Source of the DNA: Methylococcaceae bacterium | Lineage (GTDB): Bacteria > Pseudomonadota > Gammaproteobacteria > Methylococcales > Methylomonadaceae | DNA: 5,401 nt | Assembly (NCBI GenBank): GCA_947506075.1 | Contig: CANNNN010000188.1 | Coordinates: forward strand, 1-5,401 | Reading direction: 5' to 3' | Part shown: positions 1-5,401 of the stretch, one piece after another | Position numbering within the stretch: the first letter of the stretch is position 1 | How the letters are laid out: each line of letters starts with the position of its first letter | Program-made: the position numbers and the translations under genes | The notes under the pieces: generated by a model | Database searches by the model: none | Told to the model about the DNA's origin: nothing | The model's input: only the letters and a program-made list of their open reading frames with translations

Positions 1-85
1 CTGTCCGACTTCTCCAGTGTAATTCTGATAAGATGATCCTATAGAGTACTGAATTGATTAAACGACATGACAGCTACACATTTAA

Positions 86-279
86 GCTGGCAATCACTAT
101 GTTGCTGATGTGATTTTCCATGGCGTTGGCGCCAATGCCAGCGGCTATTTAGGTTCCATCGGTGATTACAATCTGCAAATTACCGGCGAAGTCGCGGCGA
201 TACCTGTTCCGGCTGCTGTTTGGTTGGTGCGGGATTGCTAGGTTTGACGGGGTTTGCTCGCAAGCGCAAAGCGGTTTAA
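86..279 (+). pseudogene. PEP-CTERM protein, decayed C-terminal remnant
   Basis: The frame from 86 (GCT GGC AAT CAC TAT...) reads AGNHYVADVIFHGVGANAS, then GYLGSIGDYNLQITGEV, then the sorting signal IPVPAAVWL ending at 226. The rest of the signal, GAGLLGLTGFARKRKAV plus TAA (277-279), continues in a different frame starting at 226, so a frameshift (a few bases lost, about where VWLFGAG would be expected) splits the signal. In the unshifted frame translation ends at TAG 239-241. Upstream, TAA 83-85 closes this frame, and the likely continuation (DSYTFKLA, about 69-91) lies in yet another frame, suggesting a second lesion. PEP-CTERM tails (VPxP motif, one membrane helix, basic end) direct exported proteins to an exosortase for processing, usually in EPS-producing Gram-negatives. 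Here the tail could not be made as one piece, so I call it a pseudogene. The N-terminal part lies outside the window or is lost. A sequencing error at 226 would be the alternative for the shift, but not for the upstream stop. Confidence 0.72.
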
Positions 280-294
280 TACGTTTTTTTGCAC

Positions 295-330
295 ATCGAA
301 GCCGCTCAGGCCTCGGTATTTTATTATTTT
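295..330 (+). terminator. Putative rho-independent terminator of the PEP-CTERM gene
   Basis: Bases 295-303 (ATCGAAGCC) can pair with 309-317 (GGCCTCGGT) around a five-base loop, giving eight pairs, one of them G-U, and one A-C mismatch. A T-rich run follows (ATTTTATTATTTT, 318-330). It begins 15 bases after the TAA of the PEP-CTERM remnant and points the same way, as expected for its original terminator. The T tract is interrupted by A residues, so efficiency is uncertain. Confidence 0.45.
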
Positions 331-565
331 ACTTTCGTTTCGTTAGCTACGCCACAGGGAAGCTAACGGAACTTTCTTTGGGCACCCTTGCCTTCGCCTA
401 CATTTTCTCTTTCACCTTGCAATGACTGGACTTTCACCCGTTAGCTGACTTACCATGCCAGCCGCATAACGCCAGATCTTGCACTCGCTCGAACTGGCTT
501 ATTTCGGCCGACGAGACTAAGCTCAGCTACTCTACAAGACTTTTTACAACTAATCGGATAAGTCA
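331..565. other. Non-coding spacer with possible mobile-element debris
   Basis: I find no supportable gene between the PEP-CTERM remnant and the dehydrogenase. Beyond the hairpin, the minus strand of about 373-500 reads AGCTAACGGGTGAAAGTCC (around 428-446), preceded by a GTGCAAG about 35-40 bases upstream on that strand. GTGYG-like starts and GGTGAAAGTCC occur in 5' regions of bacterial group II introns, but this rests on memory of short motifs and no maturase gene is present. Immediately before the dehydrogenase a weak Shine-Dalgarno-like GGA (556-558) stands seven bases before its TTG start. I see no convincing promoter. Confidence 0.35.
337..372. repeat. Strong inverted repeat (hairpin), arm CGTTAGCT
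   Basis: CGTTAGCT (341-348) and AGCTAACG (361-368) form a perfect 8-bp inverted repeat with a 12-base loop. The pairing extends outward through GTTT (337-340) and GAAC (369-372) to 12 bp including one G-T pair. The same octamer CGTTAGCT recurs at 439-446, so the 361-368 arm could pair with either copy. Function is unknown: it could be part of a dispersed repeat, a structured RNA or a second terminator. There is no clean T tract after it. Confidence 0.6.
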
Positions 566-3500
566 TTGAACAAATCTACTAAAGCTTGGCCTATGGGCTT
601 GCAGCAACTCGCGGTAAGGGCTCTAGGCAAACAAGCAGGTCAAGCCTTGTGGCAAAAATACCATGCTGCGTTTTCGACTGAATACCAAGCATTAGTTCCC
701 CCGCGTTATGCGCTAAAAGATATGCTGCATCTCGAGCAGGTTCTGACTTCAGATAAGCAACAGATTAGCCTGCTAAATCCCGGCAAGACTATCGATCATT
801 ACCGACTGCATTTTTACAGCTCTCAGCCGCGTTATCTGGACGAATACATTCCGGTTCTGGAAAATATGCATCTAAGAGTCATGGATCAGGTGCAGTTTCC
901 GATTGTGATCGATGGCTATACCCTGTTTATCAAAAGTTTCACGATCAAGGCTGCGAAAAGCCAGTGTGCTTCATTCAGTAAGTTAAGAGGCAGGATGCTG
1001 GAAACCATTCAAAGAGTAATGGATGGGGCTGTTGAGAATGACGCGCTGAACAAGCTGTGTATATTGATTGGCATGGCCTGGCAGGAAATAGATGTGCTCA
1101 GGGCATACCGGAATTATTATTTGCAACTGGGGTATCAAACAACAAGGTCCAGTGTTCATCGTGCCTTGCTAAACAATCCACCGGTTGCGCAGGGCTTGTT
1201 TAATTACTTTGAAGGGCGCTTTAGGCCAAATCCTGACTGGGATGATCCGGCAGTCAGGGACGAGCTAGTTTCTTTTCCGCTACGCATGCAATTGCAGGAC
1301 AGCATCGCTTCAGTTTCCGATATTAATGATGACCGGATTTTGCGTAACCTGTTTAATCTGATTGATGCGACGATGCGCTGCAATTTTCATTTGCGGCGCG
1401 ATCTTGCTGATTATTTCATCGCTTTTAAAATTAATAACCTGGGTATTCTCGATATGCCGGCGCCCAAGCCGCAAAACGAGATTTATGTGCACGCAGTTGA
1501 TATGGAAGGCATACATTTACGTAGCGGGAAAATTTCCCGGGGCGGCATCCGCTGGTCGGATCGTCCCGATGATTTCAGAATTGAAATTCTAGGTTTGATG
1601 CAAACTCAGATTAGCAAAAACGCGCTGATTATTCCGACAGGCGCCAAGGGCGGGTTTATCGTTAAAAAGAATGCTTCAAAGCCCTCGCTGCTAAACTCCA
1701 GCTTGGGCATCAAAGAAGCCGGAAAGCGGGCCTATCTGAAACTGATACGCGGTTTGCTTGATTTAACTGACAATTATATCGACGGTAACATCGTCAAACC
1801 CCGGAACCTCGTTATTTACGATGATCCCGACCCCTATCTGGTAGTAGCCGCCGATAAAGGCACGGCGCAGTTTTCCGATATTGCCAATGCTATTTCGGCA
1901 GAATACGGATTTTGGCTGAGCGATGCATTTGCCAGCGGCGGTTCTTTGGGTTATGACCATAAAGCACTGGGTATTACTGCTCGGGGTGCCTGGGAATGTA
2001 TAAAACGCCATTTTCGGGAACTAGGCAAAGACATACAACATGAAGCCTTTACTGTCGTCGGTATCGGCAGCATGGACGGCGATGTGTTTGGCAACGGCAT
2101 GTTGCTGTCACCGTGTATCAGGCTACTGGCTGCTTTTAGCGGAGCGCATATTTTTATCGACCCCAATCCGTCCGATAGCGATGCCGAGTTTAAGGAACGC
2201 AAGCGCTTGTTTGAGTTGCCAGGCTCCAGCTGGAATGATTATGACCGGACGCTTATTTCCGCTGGTGGCGGGGTTTATTTAAGATCGGCCAAGGATATCC
2301 CGGTATCTGCTGAGTTGAGGCACTGCTTGGGTTTACGCTATAAAACCCTGGATGGCGAATCTCTGATCCGATATCTGCTGACCGCTCAGGTGGAATTATT
2401 GTGGCTGGGCGGTATCGGTACTTACGTAAAAGCCAGCACAGAAAATCACAAGGAGGTCGGTGATAGGGCGAATGATAATGTGCGGGTGGATGCGAAGGAT
2501 ATACGCGCTGTTGTTATTGGCGAAGGAGCCAATCTCGGTTTTACCCAAAAAGCGCGTATCGAATACAGTCTGAGGGGAGGGCGGATTAACACCGATGCGG
2601 TCGATAACTCGGCTGGCGTTGATACCTCCGATCATGAGGTGAATTTAAAAATATTCCTGGTTGGGCTGCAAAAGAAAAACCTGATCGCCGATTATCAGTC
2701 ATTACTTATCAGTATGACTCAGGAGGTGTGTCAGTTGGTGCTGGCTGATAATATTGCCCAAAGCCTGAGTTTGTCTCTGGAACAGCTGCGTTGCAAAGAA
2801 GGTTCGGCGGTTTTTTTGCAATTGGCTGAGCGTCTGGAGTCTGAAGGAAAGTTCGATAGAGCGGAAGAGTGCTTTCCGCAAGCCAAAGAAGTCATGGCTA
2901 GACCGGGTTTGGTCATAACCCGTCCTGAGCTTGCGGTATTGATGGCCGCCAGCAAAATGTACCTGACTCAACTGATACAGGAGCAAGCTGCATTACTGAA
3001 CGAAGACTGTTGCAGCTGTTATTTATTGGCCTATTTTCCCGAACAGATCAGCAAGCAATACCCGGATTATCTGTCCGCTCATCCGTTGGCCCATGAAATT
3101 AAAGCCACCTTGATAAGCAATAAAATCATCAATCAGGCCGGGTGCGGTTTTTTAAATCTGGACGAAGGCAGCGAAAATGCTCTGGCTCATGTTGCCTGTT
3201 ATTTGACGTTTGACCGGGTTTTAGACGGTGATGCGTTGCGTCAGGCAATTAGTGGGCTGGATAATAATGCGCAAGCTGAACTGCAATATCAGTTTTTGCT
3301 GTTGCTGGAAAATACGCTGGCCGGTTTTTGTCGCTGGACCTTGAGACAGGGAATAAAAATCCGGCCAAATGAACAGACAATTGAGTGCTATCGCCGACAT
3401 TTAGATGACTATGAACAGTATTTTAACGGTGACTGCACCGAGTTTGCCGAGCAGTTGGTTCAATACCGGCAACAGGGAATCCCGGCCCCGTTGGCACTGC

Positions 3501-3946
3501 GAATGATGTTTATAGCCAAACTCACCGATTTTCCACTGGTTGTCTCATTGGCTGCCGAAACCTCGCAGAATTTTGTTATTCTTCTGAAATTGTTAAATGA
3601 AATTAGCGATTATCTGGGCCTGGATCAGGTCAACGAGCAGCTGGCAAAGCTGCCTGTGCACGATTACTGGGAACGAAAGGTAATGACTGATTTGCAAGAG
3701 GATATGAAGCAAGCGACGGCTGGCATAATTAAGACTATTCTGCTTGGCAAGGTTCAAACCTGTGCCGAATACTTCGGTCAGCCGGAGAAAAAACCTATCA
3801 TCAGCCGCTACCAGCGGCGTTATCAGGAAGTTAATAGCCCTTTGCCTGCGAACCTGTTTCCCTATATTGCATTAACCAGGGAGCTGCAGTGCTTGCTAGC
3901 CCATTGCATCGATAGTAGTCACAGCGCCAGCTATATCAAGCCGTGA
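566..3946 (+). CDS. NAD-dependent glutamate dehydrogenase, short form of the large bacterial family
   Basis: This cytoplasmic enzyme oxidises L-glutamate to 2-oxoglutarate and ammonia with NAD+, normally for glutamate catabolism. The family (GdhB of Pseudomonas, Bac_GDH) is recognised by a near-continuous match to its core. Residues 1-60 resemble the linker before the last ACT-like domain, and 65-135 that domain. The catalytic region begins near 305, with GGIRWSDR (326-333) and PTGAKGGF (357-364), whose Lys361 should be the catalytic lysine. The NAD-binding segment is VVGIGSMDGDVFGNGM (497-512), followed by DPNPS (532-536), LGGIGTYVKAS (614-624) and NTDAVDNSAGVDTSDHEVN (675-693). The C-terminal helical domain follows. 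Length is 1126 residues against roughly 1600 for the 180-kDa members, so the N-terminal ACT half is missing. TTG 566 is the first start after an in-frame TAA at 551 and has a weak GGA seven bases upstream; ATG 593 (residue 10) is the alternative. The usual NAD motif GDMSGDVFGNGM reads GSMDGDVFGNGM here. The last 16 residues are encoded by IS sequence read antisense. Family assignment is firm; activity is inferred. Confidence 0.93.
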   Translation: MNKSTKAWPMGLQQLAVRALGKQAGQALWQKYHAAFSTEYQALVPPRYALKDMLHLEQVLTSDKQQISLLNPGKTIDHYRLHFYSSQPRYLDEYIPVLENMHLRVMDQVQFPIVIDGYTLFIKSFTIKAAKSQCASFSKLRGRMLETIQRVMDGAVENDALNKLCILIGMAWQEIDVLRAYRNYYLQLGYQTTRSSVHRALLNNPPVAQGLFNYFEGRFRPNPDWDDPAVRDELVSFPLRMQLQDSIASVSDINDDRILRNLFNLIDATMRCNFHLRRDLADYFIAFKINNLGILDMPAPKPQNEIYVHAVDMEGIHLRSGKISRGGIRWSDRPDDFRIEILGLMQTQISKNALIIPTGAKGGFIVKKNASKPSLLNSSLGIKEAGKRAYLKLIRGLLDLTDNYIDGNIVKPRNLVIYDDPDPYLVVAADKGTAQFSDIANAISAEYGFWLSDAFASGGSLGYDHKALGITARGAWECIKRHFRELGKDIQHEAFTVVGIGSMDGDVFGNGMLLSPCIRLLAAFSGAHIFIDPNPSDSDAEFKERKRLFELPGSSWNDYDRTLISAGGGVYLRSAKDIPVSAELRHCLGLRYKTLDGESLIRYLLTAQVELLWLGGIGTYVKASTENHKEVGDRANDNVRVDAKDIRAVVIGEGANLGFTQKARIEYSLRGGRINTDAVDNSAGVDTSDHEVNLKIFLVGLQKKNLIADYQSLLISMTQEVCQLVLADNIAQSLSLSLEQLRCKEGSAVFLQLAERLESEGKFDRAEECFPQAKEVMARPGLVITRPELAVLMAASKMYLTQLIQEQAALLNEDCCSCYLLAYFPEQISKQYPDYLSAHPLAHEIKATLISNKIINQAGCGFLNLDEGSENALAHVACYLTFDRVLDGDALRQAISGLDNNAQAELQYQFLLLLENTLAGFCRWTLRQGIKIRPNEQTIECYRRHLDDYEQYFNGDCTEFAEQLVQYRQQGIPAPLALRMMFIAKLTDFPLVVSLAAETSQNFVILLKLLNEISDYLGLDQVNEQLAKLPVHDYWERKVMTDLQEDMKQATAGIIKTILLGKVQTCAEYFGQPEKKPIISRYQRRYQEVNSPLPANLFPYIALTRELQCLLAHCIDSSHSASYIKP

Positions 3947-4150
3947 CTGCAATTTTGGAATGGCGGTAATCTCATTGGATTTATCATCAACTTTAACCTG
4001 ACCCAAGGTGTCATGCGACGGTATGCCATTTTCCAAACCATGCACTTTCGTGAACCACTCCTCTATTGACTCTGGGGTCTTCAATGCTTGAAAAATGATG
4101 AATTGTTGCACTGGGCTAGGTTTGTTGAAAATCAATAAGCAATGACCCTG
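3893..4150 (-). mobile_element. ISAs1-family insertion sequence remnant, internally deleted
   Basis: The minus strand carries transposase sequence of the ISAs1 (H-repeat-like) family, far shorter than the 1-kb-plus elements of that family. The outer end is probably 4150, where the minus strand reads CAGGGTCATTG going inward; CAGGG ends are what I recall for this family, but I could not compare with a reference. The inner end is close to 3893-3896, just after the TIDAMG codons. The second terminus and everything after the second catalytic Asp are gone, so no inverted-repeat pair or target duplication can be shown. It lies between two convergent genes, three bases from the cyclase stop (TAA, 4156-4154), and overlaps the last 16 codons of the dehydrogenase. 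It cannot move by itself. Confidence 0.75.
3896..4135 (-). pseudogene. ISAs1 family transposase, fragment with internal deletion
   Basis: The readable frame contains EEWFTKVHGLENGIPSHDT and then directly LGQVKVDDKSNEITAIPKL and AGAVTTIDAMG. In intact ISAs1 transposases the NGIPSHDT(F)GRV segment and the (L)GQVKVDDKSNEITAIP segment are separated by a stretch of several dozen residues containing the first catalytic Asp (AIDGKT motif), which is missing here. The junction falls near 3995-4010. The second catalytic Asp (TIDAMG, residue 76 from the TTG at 4135) is present, then a TAG (3898-3896) replaces the expected Cys codon and the element ends. The sequence before EEWF (residues 1-24) is not recognisable and is too short to be the normal N-terminus, so a second deletion there is likely. 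TTG 4135 is only the first possible start, not evidence of expression. Family identity is strong, and non-function is certain. Confidence 0.82.
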
Positions 4151-4153
4151 AGT

Positions 4154-5239
4154 TTAAATTTTGGCTAGCAGTACCCTGTTGCGACTACTGTGTTTGACGC
4201 TATATAGTGCCTGATCTGCCAGTTTCATTAATTCATTCCAACCCGTCTTAGCATCCACAGATCCTGCCACGCCAATGCTAACGGTAATCAACGGGTGCTG
4301 TAGCAGTCCCTTAAATTGGTTTTTTTCGATGGAACTGCGGATGCGTTCCGCCAACAACAGGGCAACACTACCAGCGGTATTGGGGGCGATAATCAGAAAC
4401 TCTTCACCGCCCAAGCGACAAACAATATCGCTGGCTCGCGCGACCTCTTTCATAAGCTTGGCCGTGTGCGTCAAGACCTGATCACCAACATCGTGCCCAA
4501 AGGTATCATTGACAGACTTGAAATGATCCAAATCCAGCATCAAGACACTCATAGGCAGTTTGCATCGTTGCGCTGTCGCCCACTCTTGCGCAAGACGCTC
4601 AAGCGCATATCGACGGTTGGGCAAACAGGTAAGAATATCGGTATTAGCCAATATACGAAGTCGGCGGTTAGCTGACGCCAGTTCGGCAGTATAGCGCTGA
4701 ATGTCTTGGCTTTCTTTTTCTAATTCCTGCTGTAACAAGACAATACGATGACCTGTCCGGATATGAGCCAGAAGTACGCGCAAACTCACGGGCTTGGTTA
4801 AGTATGCATCGATCCCTGCATCAAGAGCCTCAACCAGAGCATCCTCGTTTTCAGTAGCTGCATACATGATAAGGTAAAGATTCTTCCCAAAGTCAGATGA
4901 ACGAAGCATCTTGCAAAGCGCCAAGCCACCGCCAAGTTTCATGTGCCCGTTGATAATGACCATTTGAGGTTGGTGCTCAATGACATACTGCAGCGCGGCG
5001 TCACTGTTGCTACAGGTTCCTATCCGATGCCCGGCATCGGTAAGCTGTTTGGCAAAGCGAGTGAGCATAATCGCGTCATCATCGATCAGCAATAAGTCCA
5101 ATCCTGAAAAAACGGCTTCATCGAAGGTCACTATAGGTAAAGGCTGTTGAATGTCAGTATGAATGTCTATCAGCTTCCCCCAGTCATGCCATTCTTCGAT
5201 GACTTGACTGACAAAATCAATCAGGGCAGTTTCCCCCAT
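4154..5239 (-). CDS. Diguanylate cyclase with degenerate receiver domain (REC-GGDEF)
   Basis: The product should condense two GTP into the second messenger c-di-GMP in the cytoplasm. Numbering here is from TTG 5290 (378 residues). After about 60 unassigned residues comes a CheY-like receiver (about 64-185) with the acidic pair at D70-D71 in LLIDDD and K166 in YLTKP. A charged helical, probably coiled-coil linker (about 183-213) follows, then the GGDEF domain (about 214-378): TDILTCLPNRR, metal-ligand Asp in LDLDHFK (251-258), NDTFGHDVGD (261-270), GGEEF (294-298) and the inhibitory site R285-A-S-D288 five residues before it. The catalytic and product-inhibition sites thus look intact, although the usual LTGLPNR Gly is Cys. 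In the receiver, the phospho-acceptor Asp is Asn114 and the switch Thr is Ala144 (spacing to K166 matches CheY), so ordinary phosphorylation is not expected. I prefer ATG 5239 (residue 18), with AAGGCGAG-like purines 10-18 bases upstream; TTG 5290 has no visible ribosome site. The N-terminus may be truncated from a longer sensor protein. Confidence 0.92.
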   Translation of the reverse strand: MGETALIDFVSQVIEEWHDWGKLIDIHTDIQQPLPIVTFDEAVFSGLDLLLIDDDAIMLTRFAKQLTDAGHRIGTCSNSDAALQYVIEHQPQMVIINGHMKLGGGLALCKMLRSSDFGKNLYLIMYAATENEDALVEALDAGIDAYLTKPVSLRVLLAHIRTGHRIVLLQQELEKESQDIQRYTAELASANRRLRILANTDILTCLPNRRYALERLAQEWATAQRCKLPMSVLMLDLDHFKSVNDTFGHDVGDQVLTHTAKLMKEVARASDIVCRLGGEEFLIIAPNTAGSVALLLAERIRSSIEKNQFKGLLQHPLITVSIGVAGSVDAKTGWNELMKLADQALYSVKHSSRNRVLLAKI

Positions 5240-5401
5240 ATTATGCTGACTCGCCTTTATTATTAAGGGGTCCTGTGGAAGAACCCCCAAAAGTGTTCGT
5301 TCTGTGTTAAATGTCTATAAGCACTGTTTCATGAAGCCACTACCTCTATAGGTTTAGGCATTACTCCTATATCAACGTTTCGATACCGAAGGTACAAATA
5401 C
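5240..5401. other. Upstream region of the cyclase gene, no gene supported
   Basis: The minus strand here leads into the cyclase. The cyclase frame is open back to a TAG near 5316, with TTG 5290 as its only earlier start. A short minus-strand frame runs from the window edge through YLYLRYRNVDIGVMPKPIEVVAS to a TGA near 5330. It could be the tail of a neighbouring gene but matches nothing I recognise. TATAGA hexamers at 5314-5319 and 5345-5350 (minus strand) could be -10 elements, the second with TTGATA 19 bases upstream, but neither is convincing. Confidence 0.3.

Noticed and set aside
162..425. 87-residue open frame on the plus strand
   Set aside because: It crosses the PEP-CTERM remnant in the wrong frame and runs through the terminator and hairpin; the recognisable signal peptide residues lie in the other two frames.
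1763..2202. Minus-strand open frames of about 80 residues within the dehydrogenase
   Set aside because: They lie opposite the conserved catalytic and NAD-binding coding sequence and have no family resemblance.
2702..2986. 94-residue minus-strand open frame within the dehydrogenase
   Set aside because: Antisense to the C-terminal helical region of an intact gene, overlapped by another open frame on the same strand; no motif.
3893..4150. Target-site duplication or second inverted repeat for the IS remnant
   Set aside because: The bases beside the outer end (AGTTTAAATT) have no matching copy near 3890, as expected if one end of the element was deleted.
4316..4675. 119-residue plus-strand open frame
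   Set aside because: It is entirely antisense to the GGDEF domain of the cyclase, whose motifs are unmistakable, and its own translation has no recognisable domain.
5314..5375. Possible sigma70 promoter for the cyclase (TTGATA and TATAGA on the minus strand)
   Set aside because: The spacing of 19 bases is poor and other TATAGA-like hexamers are nearby; not strong enough to annotate as a promoter.
1..5401. CRISPR array, tRNA or rRNA genes, toxin-antitoxin or defence cluster
   Set aside because: No regularly spaced repeats, no cloverleaf or rRNA signatures and no paired small genes were found; the window is explained by two large genes and element debris.

Overview
The window looks like chromosomal DNA from a gammaproteobacterium. 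A methanotroph of the Methylococcales is my best guess. The clues are a PEP-CTERM sorting tail of the 'VPVPAAVWL...GLLGLTGFARKRK' type, a large NAD-dependent glutamate dehydrogenase and an ISAs1-type transposase fragment. The taxonomic placement is inference from motif style, not a database result.

Layout. Positions 1-279 hold the decayed 3' end of a PEP-CTERM exported-protein gene, broken by at least one frameshift inside the sorting signal, with a plausible intrinsic terminator just after it (295-330). Positions 331-565 are non-coding. They contain a strong 12-bp hairpin whose arm sequence (CGTTAGCT) occurs a third time about 70 bases further on, and a minus-strand stretch that faintly resembles the start of a group II intron. 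Positions 566-3946 (+) encode an 1126-residue glutamate dehydrogenase of the bacterial large NAD-GDH family. The catalytic core and C-terminal helical region are present, but the N-terminal ACT-domain half of the 180-kDa members is absent. Positions 3893-4150 are the remnant of an ISAs1-family insertion sequence on the minus strand, internally deleted. Positions 4154-5239/5290 (-) encode a response-regulator-type diguanylate cyclase (receiver, coiled linker, GGEEF). Positions 5291-5401 lie upstream of it with no gene I can support.

The two intact genes converge tail to tail on the IS remnant. The dehydrogenase frame runs into the remnant and takes its last 16 residues and its stop codon from the antisense strand of the transposase. 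The IS outer end lies three bases from the cyclase stop codon. Glutamate catabolism and c-di-GMP signalling have no obvious functional link here, and convergent orientation excludes an operon. The most notable protein-level oddity is that the cyclase receiver has lost both the phospho-acceptor aspartate (Asn) and the switch Thr/Ser (Ala), while its GGEEF domain looks fully active. I see no convincing new multi-gene system in this window; it is two housekeeping/signalling genes among genomic debris.
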